From assembly GCF_000720455.1 (NCBI RefSeq), contig NZ_JOAK01000006.1, positions 376,985 to 440,984 on the forward strand: DNA of 64,000 nucleotides, in the 5' to 3' direction. Made by a program: the position numbers and the translations under genes. Positions 39,814 to 51,540 of the stretch are shown piece by piece. The notes beneath the pieces were generated by a model, which saw only the letters and a program-made list of their open reading frames with translations, ran no database searches and was not told where the DNA came from. Origin of the DNA: Streptomyces virginiae. Its GTDB lineage: Bacteria; Actinomycetota; Actinomycetes; Streptomycetales; Streptomycetaceae. Each line of letters starts with the position of its first letter. Position 1 is the stretch's first letter.

Positions 39814-42531
39814 TCAGGCCCTCTGTACGGACTGCTGTTCGCCCAGGCGGCTGTAGATCCTCTCCGGGGTGAGGGGCAGCGCGCGGAAGCGGACGCCGGT
39901 GGCGTCGTGCAGGGCGTTCGCCAGTGCCGGGGCCACGGGGTTGATGCAGCATTCCGCCATCCCCTTGGCCCGCATGGGGCCGACGGAGTCGGAGGAGTCC
40001 ACCAGGAGCAGCTCGGTGCGCGGGACGTCGGCGTAGGTGGGGATGCGGTAGTTGCGCAGGTTCGGGTTGACCATGGCACCGCCGGCGTCGACCTGGTAGT
40101 TCTCGGTCAGCGCGAAGCCGATGCCCTGGGCGACACCGCCCTCGACCTGTCCGCGGACCTGCGCCGGGTTGATGAGGGCGCCCGCGTCGGCCGCGTGGAC
40201 GCTCTGCAGGATCCGGATCTCGCCGGTCACCCGGTGGACGGCGATGCGGAATCCCTGCGTGTTGGAGGTGACGCTCCGGGGCGAGCCGTAGGCCTTTCTG
40301 GCGGCCGTGAACCGGATGCCGCGCGCGCGGGCGAGGGCCACGAGTTCGGCCAGGGACATGCGCTGGTCTCCACAGACGACGCTTTCGTCGTCCATCGAGC
40401 ACATCACGACGTGTACGCCGGTCTGCGCGGCGGCGAATTCCAGGATCCGGTCGCGCACGGCGTTGGCCGCCCGCAGGACCGCGTTGCCGGCGACGAAGAG
40501 TCCGGCGCTGGCGAAGGCGCCGGTGTCGAAGCCCGTGCGGTCGGTGTCCGACTGCACCAGGCGGATGCGGGAGGGGGTGGTGCCGAGCTGGGTGGCGGCG
40601 ATCTGGACGTGTGCCGTGGACGTTCCCTCGCCGAACTCGGACGTTCCCACGGCCACTTCGTAGATGAGGTCGTTGCCGAGGGTGACCCATGCCTCGGAGA
40701 CGTGGTCGGTGGGGGGCGCGGTCTCGTGCAGCGAGGCGGCGACGCCGACCCCGACGAGCCAGTCGGGTCCCGGGGGCGGCCGGTCGTCCGTACGGGCCAG
40801 GGCGGCGTCCACGAGGTCGATGCACTTGCCGAGCCCGTTCTCGGTGAACATCACGTCGTCGGGGCCGTCGTGCATGGCGACGAGGGGGTCACCGGGCAGC
40901 ACGATGTTGCGGCGGCGCAGTTCGAGGGGGTCGATGTGCAGGGCGCGTGCCAGTTCGTCCATGGCCGACTCCACGGCGAAGGCCGGCTGGGTCATGCCGT
41001 AGCCGCGCAGGGCACCGCTGGGGATGGTGTTGGTGTAGACGGAGTACGCGTCGTACTTCTTGTTGGGGCAGCGGTAGATCATGACCGCGGCGCCGCCCGC
41101 GTACAGGGTCTCGCCGCCGTGGTTGCCGTAGGCGCCCGTGTTCGACACGTTGCGGACCTGGAGGGCGGTGAGCGTTCCGTCGGACTTCGCGCCCAGCTTG
41201 ACCGTCAGCGACATCGGGTGCCGCGGGGAGGCCGTGGTGAACTCCTCCTCGCGGGTGTACTCGAAGCAGACCGGCCTGCCGGTGTCCAGGGTGGCGAGGG
41301 CGGCCAGGTCCTCCGAGATGACCTCCTGCTTGCCGCCGAAGCCGCCGCCCATGCGCACGCAGAAGACGCGGAGCTGGTCGGGGCGCAGCGCGAAGAGGTA
41401 GGAGAGTTTGACCTTCGCGATCGACGGCGACTGCGAGCTGGTGCGGACGTTCAGCCGGCCGTCCTCCATCCAGGCGATGGAGCCGTGGGTCTCGAGGTGC
41501 GCGTGCTGGACGCGCGGCGAGAAGTACGTGCCCTCGTGGATCACGTCGGCCCGGGCGAACCCCGCGTCGACGTCGCCGATGTGGGAATGGAGTTCCAGCA
41601 GGACGTTGTGGACGGGGTCGCGCACGAACGGGTCGTCGGAGCCGTGCAGTTGCGGCGCTCCGTCGGCCATGGCCGCCTCGGGGTCGAAGACCGCCGGCAG
41701 CGGCTCGTACCGGACGACGACCTTCCGGCAGCCTTCCTCGGCGGCCGCGACGGTGTCGGCGAGGACGGCTGCGACGCGCTGGCCGACGAAGCGGACGGTG
41801 TCGTCGAGGATGAAGGTGTCGTCCGGGTCGACGAGGTGGTCGGTGTGGATGGCGGTGGTGTAGGGCCTGCGCGGCACGTCCTCCCAGGTGTAGACGCGGT
41901 GCACGCCGGGGACGGCGAGCGCGGCGCTCTTGTCGACGGAGACGATGCGGGCGTGCGCGTGCGGCGAGTGCAGCACCTTCAGGTGCAGCATGCCCTCCAT
42001 GCGGGTGTCCATCGTGAACTCGGCGCGGCCGGTGACCACGTCGTTGGCCGCCGGTGCGCCGACGCTGGTACCGACGGCCCTGCCCGGCGCGGCGTCCTCG
42101 ATCCCGACGACGCCCTTCACGGCGTCCTCGATCCCGCGGTAGCCGGTGCAGCGGCAGAGGTTGCCCTTCAGCGCGCGGGGCAGGTCGGCCTTCTGGGACT
42201 CGGTGAAGGTCGCCGAGGTCATGATCATCCCTGCGGTGCAGAAGCCGCACTGGAAGCCGGGGGCGTCGCGGAACTGCCGTTGCATGGGGTGCAGGCCGCC
42301 GGGTGATCCGAGGCCTTCGATGGTCGTCACCTCGCGGCCCTCCGCCCGGAAGGCCGGGGTGATGCAGCTGTGCACCGGATCGCCGTCCACCCATACCGTG
42401 CAGGCACCGCAGTCGCCCGCGTCGCAGCCCTTCTTGACGCCGAAGTGGCCCAGGCCGCGCAGGAAGGTGCGCAGGCACTGGCCGGGTGCCGGTACCTCGT
42501 CGAAGTTCTTGCCGTTCACGGTGTACGTCAT
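39814..42531 (-). CDS. molybdenum hydroxylase: fused 2Fe-2S and Mo-binding subunits
   Basis: The 905-residue protein belongs to the xanthine dehydrogenase/aldehyde oxidase family. Residues 1-150 are the two iron-sulphur domains: Cys36, 41, 44 and 56 for the plant-type cluster, then the FQCGFCTAGM and NLCRCTGY helical-bundle cluster. From about 165 comes the Mo-cofactor subunit with GxGFGGK (RMGGGFGGKQEV), the RGYG motif in SGALRGYGMTQP and VGTSEFGEGT near the Mo ligand loop. Normally the FAD subunit is encoded with it, and here it is the next upstream gene (1 bp gap). It hydroxylates a heterocycle or aldehyde; the substrate is unknown. Confidence 0.92.
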   Translation of the reverse strand: MTYTVNGKNFDEVPAPGQCLRTFLRGLGHFGVKKGCDAGDCGACTVWVDGDPVHSCITPAFRAEGREVTTIEGLGSPGGLHPMQRQFRDAPGFQCGFCTAGMIMTSATFTESQKADLPRALKGNLCRCTGYRGIEDAVKGVVGIEDAAPGRAVGTSVGAPAANDVVTGRAEFTMDTRMEGMLHLKVLHSPHAHARIVSVDKSAALAVPGVHRVYTWEDVPRRPYTTAIHTDHLVDPDDTFILDDTVRFVGQRVAAVLADTVAAAEEGCRKVVVRYEPLPAVFDPEAAMADGAPQLHGSDDPFVRDPVHNVLLELHSHIGDVDAGFARADVIHEGTYFSPRVQHAHLETHGSIAWMEDGRLNVRTSSQSPSIAKVKLSYLFALRPDQLRVFCVRMGGGFGGKQEVISEDLAALATLDTGRPVCFEYTREEEFTTASPRHPMSLTVKLGAKSDGTLTALQVRNVSNTGAYGNHGGETLYAGGAAVMIYRCPNKKYDAYSVYTNTIPSGALRGYGMTQPAFAVESAMDELARALHIDPLELRRRNIVLPGDPLVAMHDGPDDVMFTENGLGKCIDLVDAALARTDDRPPPGPDWLVGVGVAASLHETAPPTDHVSEAWVTLGNDLIYEVAVGTSEFGEGTSTAHVQIAATQLGTTPSRIRLVQSDTDRTGFDTGAFASAGLFVAGNAVLRAANAVRDRILEFAAAQTGVHVVMCSMDDESVVCGDQRMSLAELVALARARGIRFTAARKAYGSPRSVTSNTQGFRIAVHRVTGEIRILQSVHAADAGALINPAQVRGQVEGGVAQGIGFALTENYQVDAGGAMVNPNLRNYRIPTYADVPRTELLLVDSSDSVGPMRAKGMAECCINPVAPALANALHDATGVRFRALPLTPERIYSRLGEQQSVQRA

Positions 42532-42532
42532 G

Positions 42533-43354
42533 TCAGACCCCGGCGGTGAGTTCGCCGCGGATCTCTTCGGCGAAGTACGTGGTCAGGTGGTGACGGTGCT
42601 CGGGAGTGCCGTTGGGATCGGCGAACCAGAGGTGGGCGGGGATCGCGTCGATGCTCTGCTGGAGGGTGCGGGCGTCCGGCATGGTGTCGAAGGCGAGGCG
42701 CACGGGCCGCGTGGTGCCCGCGGTGACCGTGAGGAGCAGGTCGTCCGTCCCCGGTGTGCGCGTGCCGATCAGGAACACCGTGGAGCGACCGAGGTGGGTC
42801 AGGGTGAACCGGCGGTGCGCGGCGTGCTTCTTCAGGGCGCGCCCAGGAATGCGGACGCGGCGCAGGATCTCCCCGGGCGCGAGGACGTTCTGGTGGTCGC
42901 CCGTGACGAAGTCGAGCGCGTCGACGCGGCGCACGGAGCCGTCGGGGGGCCACAGCTCGTACTCGGCTTCGAGCGCGACGGTCAGGGTGATCATCGGACC
43001 GGCGGGCAGGGACATGCAGATGTTGCCGCCGACGGTGGCGGAGTTCCACACCTTGAAGGAGGACAGGAACGCCTCACAGCTCGCCGCGAGGAGTCCGCCG
43101 GCCCTCCAGTCGTCCGGTGGCGCGAAGGCGTACAGGTCGCGGACGGTGCACGTGGCACCGATCTCCAGGCCGGTGCCGTCCGGGACCAGGGGGTCCCAGC
43201 GCAGCGCCGTCAGGTCGACCAGGCGGCGCAGGCTGGGCTGTTCCGTGGAGAACAGCCATGTCCCGCCGGCGAGCCAGGCATCGCCCTCGCGCCAGTCCGC
43301 GCCCGGCCGGCCGCCCGGCTGCCGGACGACCTCGGTGATGGTGTTGAGATCCAT
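42533..43354 (-). CDS. FAD-binding subunit of molybdenum hydroxylase
   Basis: The 273-residue protein matches the CoxM/XdhB flavin subunit. AWLAGGTWLFSTEQPSLRRLVDLTAL near 27-52 is the FAD pyrophosphate loop, IGATCTVRDLYAF follows, and SATVGGNICMSLPAGPMITLTVALEAEYEL (about 105-134) is the second FAD block. It passes electrons from the iron-sulphur clusters of the large subunit to an acceptor. It leads the operon that continues with the fused 2Fe-2S/Mo subunit and the ABM membrane protein. The ATG lies behind GGGAGACC. Confidence 0.92.
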   Translation of the reverse strand: MDLNTITEVVRQPGGRPGADWREGDAWLAGGTWLFSTEQPSLRRLVDLTALRWDPLVPDGTGLEIGATCTVRDLYAFAPPDDWRAGGLLAASCEAFLSSFKVWNSATVGGNICMSLPAGPMITLTVALEAEYELWPPDGSVRRVDALDFVTGDHQNVLAPGEILRRVRIPGRALKKHAAHRRFTLTHLGRSTVFLIGTRTPGTDDLLLTVTAGTTRPVRLAFDTMPDARTLQQSIDAIPAHLWFADPNGTPEHRHHLTTYFAEEIRGELTAGV

Positions 43355-43596
43355 GGGAACCGGTCTCCCTCACGATGACGATCGTGCGGACGGACCGCCT
43401 GCCGAAATCGGCCGGCCAACGCTCGGCGCCACCGGCGTCCGGGGCGACGGCGGGACTCCCGGCCGCTGCGTCGAACCGCTCGGGGAAGGGCTCGGGGAAG
43501 AGTCGCGGGCCCGGGAATTCATCTCAGGGATCAAGAATATCTCCGGATCCCGCCGATGCCGAGGCGAGCGGACCGTGCCGTGCGATGCTGGTACGT

Positions 43597-44049
43597 ATGA
43601 CCCTGGAAGACCTGGTGAGGCTGCGCCGTGCCCGGGACGTGATCGACCGCGACTATGCGCAGCCCCTGGACGTTCCGGCGCTCGCGAAGGTCGCCCTGAT
43701 GTCCCCCGGGCACTTCTCGCGCAGCTTCCGCGCCGCCTTCGGGGAGACCCCGTACAGCTATCTGATGACGCGGCGCGTCGAGCGCGCGAAGGCTCTGCTG
43801 CGGCGGGGCGACATGAGCGTGACCGATGTCTGCTTCGCCGTCGGGAGCACGTCGCTGGGGTCCTTCAGCTCGCGCTTCACGGAGCTGGTCGGCGAGAGCC
43901 CCAGCGCCTACCGTGCCCGCCGGCACGAGGCGGGCGAGGCCATCCCGGCGTGCGTCGCGAAGTTCATGACGCGCCCGGTCAGGGGTGGTGAGCCGATCCG
44001 CCGTGAACCGGTCAGGAATGGAGAAGCGGAATCGGCGGGCGCCTCGTAG
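43597..44049 (+). CDS. AraC-family regulator
   Basis: The 150-residue protein is essentially the double helix-turn-helix DNA-binding domain of AraC/XylS. Residues 10-110 contain LDVPALAKVALMSPGHFSRSFRAAFGETPYSYLMTRRVERAKALLRRGDMSVTDVCFAVGSTSLGSFSSRFTELVGESPSAYR. It lacks a cupin or other sensor domain. The next gene (VOC, 11 bp downstream) is a likely target. An ATG at 43585 is an alternative start, adding MLVR. It is divergent from the molybdenum hydroxylase operon. Confidence 0.9.
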   Translation: MTLEDLVRLRRARDVIDRDYAQPLDVPALAKVALMSPGHFSRSFRAAFGETPYSYLMTRRVERAKALLRRGDMSVTDVCFAVGSTSLGSFSSRFTELVGESPSAYRARRHEAGEAIPACVAKFMTRPVRGGEPIRREPVRNGEAESAGAS

Positions 44050-44059
44050 CGTCGGAGCC

Positions 44060-44473
44060 ATGAACATCAACCTCTCGCAGTGCTTCATCGCAGTCGACGA
44101 CCACGACAAGGCGATCGCCTTCTACCGCGACGTCCTCGGCCTGGAGGTACGCAACGACGTCGGGTTCGAAGGGATGCGCTGGGTGACCGTCGGCTCACCC
44201 TCGCAGGACGTCGAGATCGTCCTCGAACCGCCGCTCGCCGACCCCGGCGCCCCCGCAGCGGACCGGCAGGCGATGGCGGAACTGCTGGCCAAGGGCATGC
44301 TGCGCGGCGTCATCTTCACCACCGACGACGTCGACGCCACCTTCGAGCGCATCCGGGCCGCCGGCGGGGAGGTCATGCAGGAGCCGATCGACCAGCCGTA
44401 CGGTGTCCGCGACTGCGCCTTCCGCGACCCGGCAGGCAACATGCTCCGTTTCAACCAGCCCCGCAAGCAGTAG
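44060..44473 (+). CDS. VOC/glyoxalase-like domain protein
   Basis: The 137-residue protein has the VOC fold with both half-sites: [41 protein letters not shown] and [26 protein letters not shown], then [17 protein letters not shown]. This resembles extradiol-dioxygenase/bleomycin-resistance-like small proteins of the AraC-linked VOC group. It lies 11 bp after the AraC gene and before the UvrA-like ATPase gene, so it may be a small-molecule sequestering or detoxifying protein in one unit. Confidence 0.9.
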   Translation: MNINLSQCFIAVDDHDKAIAFYRDVLGLEVRNDVGFEGMRWVTVGSPSQDVEIVLEPPLADPGAPAADRQAMAELLAKGMLRGVIFTTDDVDATFERIRAAGGEVMQEPIDQPYGVRDCAFRDPAGNMLRFNQPRKQ

Positions 44474-44568
44474 GAACCCCGCCCGTGACGGCCGCGGTCA
44501 CGGCCGCGCCACCCGGCGCGCCCGTGACCGCGGCCGAGGCCCGCACCATGGATGGAGACACGTCAAGC

Positions 44569-46953
<2,385 letters not shown>

Positions 46954-47060
46954 CCGGCGGGCGGTCTCCGCGGCCCCGGCGTCCGCGGGGCCCGCGTCCG
47001 ATCAGGTCGCCTACGGTGGATCCGCGCGCGGAACCGGGCGGTGCGCGGAAGGCTTGCCGG

Positions 47061-48713
47061 GTGACGGTGACGCATCGCGGATCTGCCCGCCCGTTCCTCG
47101 CCCGCCGGCCGCTCGCGGCGGCGGCGTGCGTCCTGGCGCTGGCCGCCGCGGTGTCGTCGCCGCCGGGCTGCGCAGCGCGGCCGGGACCGGCGCCGGTCGG
47201 CGAGACCGTGCGCACGGACGCCGGACCGGTGCGCGGTGTCCGGTCGGGCCCGCACCTCCTCTTCCGGGGCATCCCCTACGCGGGCGCCCCCGAGGGGCGG
47301 CACCGGTGGGCGCCGCCCCGTCCCGTGGCGCCGTGGAAGGGCGTGCTGGACGCGACCGCGCCGGGACCGCTGTGCCCGCAGGTGCCCTCGCCGTACGCAC
47401 GCGTCTCCAGTACCGAGGAGGACTGCCTGGTCCTGAACGTGACCACGCCGCCCGCGGCGGACCGGCGGCGGGCCGCGCCCGTACTGGTCTGGATCCACGG
47501 GGACGGCTCCGTGGGCGGCGGCTCCTTCTTCGACGGGCGCCGGCTGGCGGCGCGCGGCCTGGTGGTCGTCACCGTCAACTACCGGCTCGGCGTCTTCGGC
47601 GGTCTGGCCCTGCCGGGGCTGGAGGGCTCCGGCACCTTCGGCCTGCAGGACCAGCGGGCGGCCCTGGCCTGGGTACGGAGGAACGCGCGGGCCTTCGGCG
47701 GCGATCCGGGCAACGTCACCGTCGCGGGTGTGTCCTTCGGGGCGTCGGCCATCACCGGGCACCTGACCTCGCCCGCCTCCGCGGGCCTGTTCCACCGGGC
47801 GGTCATGGCGAGCGGCGAGGGCGCGATGGACATGCCGGCGGGCGCGATGGGGCCGGGCGTTCCGGGATACCCGTGGTACGTCTGGCGGACCGGGCGGGAG
47901 ATGGAGGACATCACCACGGCGATGACCTCATCCCTGGGCTGCGGTGAGAACCGCCCGGAGCGCGCCCTCGCCTGCCTGCGCTCCCTGCCCGTCCGCAGGA
48001 TCCTGGAGGTGCCGTACGTCATGAACGCCTTCCAGGCGTTCGCGTACGGCAACACCACCCTCCCCGAACTGCCGCCCGCGGCCCTGCGGGCCGGACGCTT
48101 CCACCGGGTGCCCGTCCTGTCGGGCGCCACCCGCGACGAGCACCGCACGTTCGTCGGGATGGCGTACGACGCGGCCGGCCGGCCCTTCACCGGGGCGGAC
48201 TACGACAGCGCGCTGCGCACGGCGTTCGGCGCTGCGTCCGCGGCGCGGGTGCGGGCCGCGTACCCGCCGGGCGCCTTCGCGTCCCCCGCGCTGGCGTGGG
48301 CCGCGGTGGTCACCGACCGGATGTGGGCGCGCGGCACGCAGGCCCAGCACGACGCGCTCGCCCCGCATGTGCCCGTGTACGCCTATGAGTTCGCCGACCG
48401 CGCCGCGCCGATGTTCCTCCCGCTGCCGGGCGGCTTCGCCTTCGGGGCCTTCCACGCCGGTGACGTCCCGTACCTGTTCGAGGACGAGGCCGCCGAGCCG
48501 CGCTTCACCCCGGCGCAGCGCCGGCTGTCGGCCACGATGACCGGCTACTGGGCGGCGTTCGCCCGTACGGGTGCGCCGCGGGGGGCCGGCCTGCCGGGCT
48601 GGCGGCCGCACCGCGTGGACCGGCCGTACACGCAGTCCCTGGCGCCGCAGCGGATCGGTCCCGTCGACTACCGGCGGGAGCACCGCCTCGACTTCTGGGA
48701 GGGCCTTTCCTGA
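47061..48713 (+). CDS. secreted type-B carboxylesterase
   Basis: The 550-residue protein has an N-terminal signal sequence (about 1-40) and the carboxylesterase fold. Residues RGIPYAGAPEGRHRWAPP form the start, the oxyanion-hole stretch VLVWIHGDGSVGGGS replaces the usual HGGG, and FGGDPGNVTVAGVSFGASA carries the catalytic serine in GVSFG rather than the common GESAG. Acidic and histidine residues near EDEAAEPRF and CFTPAQR follow. The signal end (SPPGC) is not a convincing lipobox. GGAAGG precedes the GTG. It hydrolyses esters outside the cell; the changed motifs make the specificity hard to predict. Confidence 0.85.
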   Translation: MTVTHRGSARPFLARRPLAAAACVLALAAAVSSPPGCAARPGPAPVGETVRTDAGPVRGVRSGPHLLFRGIPYAGAPEGRHRWAPPRPVAPWKGVLDATAPGPLCPQVPSPYARVSSTEEDCLVLNVTTPPAADRRRAAPVLVWIHGDGSVGGGSFFDGRRLAARGLVVVTVNYRLGVFGGLALPGLEGSGTFGLQDQRAALAWVRRNARAFGGDPGNVTVAGVSFGASAITGHLTSPASAGLFHRAVMASGEGAMDMPAGAMGPGVPGYPWYVWRTGREMEDITTAMTSSLGCGENRPERALACLRSLPVRRILEVPYVMNAFQAFAYGNTTLPELPPAALRAGRFHRVPVLSGATRDEHRTFVGMAYDAAGRPFTGADYDSALRTAFGAASAARVRAAYPPGAFASPALAWAAVVTDRMWARGTQAQHDALAPHVPVYAYEFADRAAPMFLPLPGGFAFGAFHAGDVPYLFEDEAAEPRFTPAQRRLSATMTGYWAAFARTGAPRGAGLPGWRPHRVDRPYTQSLAPQRIGPVDYRREHRLDFWEGLS

Positions 48714-48838
48714 TGCCGTCCCGGCGCCCCCGCCGGCGGCCCCGCGCGGGATCCCGCCAACTCTCCCCATTCTCTGACGAGTTGTCACCGCTCTGACTAT
48801 CTTCTACGGGGCACATCAGTTCGCCCCAGGAGGTCAGA

Positions 48839-51391
48839 TTGCAGTCCAGGCGCTCCCTCGCGCTTTCTCGTCTCTTACGCCGCTCCCACCTGCTCATAGC
48901 CTTCGCCCTGGGCTCCCTGCTGATCGGCCTGACGCCGTGGCTCGCGGTCACGAGCACCGCGGCCGGCCGCTCACCGGGACCGCGGGCCGCGCCCGTGCCC
49001 ACCGACCAGCAGGCGGCGGTGCAGTCACCGCACCACGGCGTCGCGCCGGCGAACGCCATGGAACCCGCGGCCCCCGTTCTCGACCGGGCCGGATGGACGG
49101 CGACGGCGAGCGACGAGGAGACCACCGGCGAGAACGGCCGGGCCGCCAACGTCCTCGACGGTGACAACAACACCATCTGGCACAGCAAGTGGACCGCGAC
49201 GGCCGCCCCGCTGCCGCACAGCATCACCATCGACATGCACCGCACCGCGGTCGTCTCCGCGCTCGTCTACCGCCCCCGCGCGAACGGGCCCAACGGGCGC
49301 GTCGGCGAGTACGCGATCCACGTCAGCGCGGACGGCCAGAACTGGGGCAGTCCCCTCGCCACCGGAACCCTCGCGGACGACGCCACCGCCAAGACCCTCG
49401 GCTTCGCCCCGACGGGCGCCCGGTTCGTGCGGCTGACGGCGCTGACCGAGGCCGGCAACCGCGGACCCTGGACCTCCGCCGCCGAGATCGACCTGCTGGG
49501 TGACCCCGGGACCCCCGCCGCTACCGTGGACCTGCCCCGGTCGGGGTGGACGGCGACGGCGAGCGACGAGGAGACCACCGGCGAGAACGGCCGCGCCGCC
49601 AACGTCCTCGACGGCAACGCCAACACCATCTGGCACAGCAAGTGGTCCGGCGCCCCCGCTCCGCTGCCGCACAGCATCACCATCGACATGCACCGCACCG
49701 CGGTCGTCTCCGCCCTCGTCTACCATCCCCGCGGCGACGGGCCCAACGGGCGCGCGGGCGCGTACACGGTCGCGACCAGCACCGACGGCATCGCCTTCGG
49801 CGCCGCGGTGGCCTCCGGCACCTGGCGGGACGACGACACCGCCAAGACCGCCACCTTCACCCGTGCCGAGCACGCCCGGTACGTACGCCTCACCGTGACC
49901 AGCGAGGCCGGCGGCCGCGGGCCGTGGACCTCGGCGGGCGAGATCCGCCTGAGCGGGCCGGCCAGCCCCGCCGTGCACGGCTCCTGGGGCCGGATCATCG
50001 GCTTCCCGCTGGTGCCCGTGGCCACCGCCGCGCTGCCCGGCGACAAACTGCTCGCGTGGTCGGCGTACGCGGTCGACCGCTTCGGCGGCAGCAACGGCTA
50101 CACCCAGACGGCGATCCTGGACCTGAAGACGGGCAAGGTCACCCAGCGCCGCATCGACAACACCGGCCACGACATGTTCTGCCCCGGCATAGCCATGCTG
50201 GCCGACGGCCGGGTGCTGGTCACCGGGGGCAGCAACGCGCAGAAGGCCAGCATCTACGACCCGGCCACCGACTCCTGGTCGGCGACCACCAGCATGAACA
50301 TCGCCCGCGGCTACCAGGCCATGACGCTGCTCTCCACCGGTGAGGCCTTCGTCCTCGGCGGCTCCTGGAGCGGGAACGCGAGCACCGACAAGGCCGGCGA
50401 GGTCTGGTCGCCGGACACGCGTACGTGGCGCAAGCTGCCCGGCGTCCCCGCGGCGCAAGCACTGACCGCCGATCCGGCCGGCCCCTACCGCGCCGACAAC
50501 CACATGTGGCTGCACGCCACTTCGGGCGGCAAGGTCCTGCAGCTGGGCCCGAGCAAGCAGATGAACTGGATCTCGACCAGCGGCCAGGGCGCCATCACGC
50601 CCGCCGGCACCCGGGCCGACAGCCAGGACGCCATGACCGGCAACGCCGTCCCGTACGACATCGGCAAGCTGGTCACGCTGGGCGGCTCGCCGGCGTACCA
50701 GGACTCCCCCGCCACGCGGCGCGCCTACACCGTGGGCATCGCGGGGAGCCAGGTCCAGGCGGCCCGTACCGGGGACATGGAGTACGCCCGCGCGTTCAGC
50801 AACAGCGTCGTCCTGCCGGACGGCAAGGTGGCCGTATTCGGCGGCCAGGCCCATCCGGTGCCGTTCAGCGACGCCACTTCGGTCCTGACGCCCGAGCTCT
50901 GGGACCCGGCGACGGGCAGGTTCACCCCGCTCGCCACCATGGCCGTCCCGCGCAATTACCACAGTGTGGCCAACCTCCTGCCGGACGGACGGATCTTCTC
51001 CGGTGGCGGCGGCCTGTGCGGCGACTGCGCGACGAACCATCCCGACGGGGCGGTCTTCACGCCGCCCTACCTGCTCAACGCGGACGGGACGCCCAGGCCG
51101 AGGCCGGTCATCACCGGGGGCGTGCCCCCGAGGGCGGCTCCCGGCACGTCGCTGACGGTGAGCACCGAGTCGTCCGTGGTGTCGTTCGTCCTGATGCGGG
51201 CCGCGGCCGCGACCCACTCCACCGACAACGACCAGCGGCGGGTCCCGCTCGTCGCCACTCCCGCGGGAGCGGGCGCCTACACGGTGTCGATCCCCTCCGA
51301 CACCGGTGTGGTGCTGCCGGGGACGTACATGCTCTTCGCACTCGACTCCCAAGGAGTGCCGAGCATCGGGCAGTTCGTCACCGTCTCCTGA
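48839..51391 (+). CDS. galactose oxidase-type radical copper oxidase with two CBM32 domains
   Basis: The 850-residue secreted protein has a signal/anchor helix (1-42) and two F5/8-type-C (CBM32) modules (about 80-220 and 230-372). A kelch-type galactose oxidase domain (about 380-740) and a C-terminal beta domain (750-850) follow. All copper and radical ligands are recognisable: Cys448 in DMFCPG, Tyr492 in RGYQAM, Trp510 in GGSWSG, Tyr707 and His708 in NYHSV, His793 in ATHSTDND. GLCGDCATNHPDGAVFTP also matches the fungal enzyme. It oxidises a sugar or alcohol and forms hydrogen peroxide. The TTG start follows AGGAGG. The substrate may differ from galactose. Confidence 0.93.
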   Translation: MQSRRSLALSRLLRRSHLLIAFALGSLLIGLTPWLAVTSTAAGRSPGPRAAPVPTDQQAAVQSPHHGVAPANAMEPAAPVLDRAGWTATASDEETTGENGRAANVLDGDNNTIWHSKWTATAAPLPHSITIDMHRTAVVSALVYRPRANGPNGRVGEYAIHVSADGQNWGSPLATGTLADDATAKTLGFAPTGARFVRLTALTEAGNRGPWTSAAEIDLLGDPGTPAATVDLPRSGWTATASDEETTGENGRAANVLDGNANTIWHSKWSGAPAPLPHSITIDMHRTAVVSALVYHPRGDGPNGRAGAYTVATSTDGIAFGAAVASGTWRDDDTAKTATFTRAEHARYVRLTVTSEAGGRGPWTSAGEIRLSGPASPAVHGSWGRIIGFPLVPVATAALPGDKLLAWSAYAVDRFGGSNGYTQTAILDLKTGKVTQRRIDNTGHDMFCPGIAMLADGRVLVTGGSNAQKASIYDPATDSWSATTSMNIARGYQAMTLLSTGEAFVLGGSWSGNASTDKAGEVWSPDTRTWRKLPGVPAAQALTADPAGPYRADNHMWLHATSGGKVLQLGPSKQMNWISTSGQGAITPAGTRADSQDAMTGNAVPYDIGKLVTLGGSPAYQDSPATRRAYTVGIAGSQVQAARTGDMEYARAFSNSVVLPDGKVAVFGGQAHPVPFSDATSVLTPELWDPATGRFTPLATMAVPRNYHSVANLLPDGRIFSGGGGLCGDCATNHPDGAVFTPPYLLNADGTPRPRPVITGGVPPRAAPGTSLTVSTESSVVSFVLMRAAAATHSTDNDQRRVPLVATPAGAGAYTVSIPSDTGVVLPGTYMLFALDSQGVPSIGQFVTVS
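49094..49733 (+). repeat. internal direct duplication of the CBM32 coding unit
   Basis: Bases 49094-49280 and 49547-49733 are nearly the same in DNA, offset by 453 bp (151 codons). Both encode GWTATASDEETTGENGRAAN and the following HSKW/PLPHSITIDMHRTAVVSALVY core. High base identity implies a recent duplication or gene conversion. Confidence 0.9.
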
Positions 51392-51540
51392 CCGGGAGGC
51401 CCCGGCCGGGCCCGCGGCCCGGAGCGGCCTCCGCCGGTCCCCGCGCACACCCCCACCCGCCGTGGCCGGATCACGGCGGGTGGCACGGGTGTTCGGGCGA
51501 CTCGGCTCCCCGTGCGGGCGTCCGCGGGTACCGTTCGCGC

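Noticed and set aside
49094..49733. Direct repeat considered as insertion element ends
   Set aside because: It is in frame inside one gene and encodes two CBM32 modules; no transposase is nearby.
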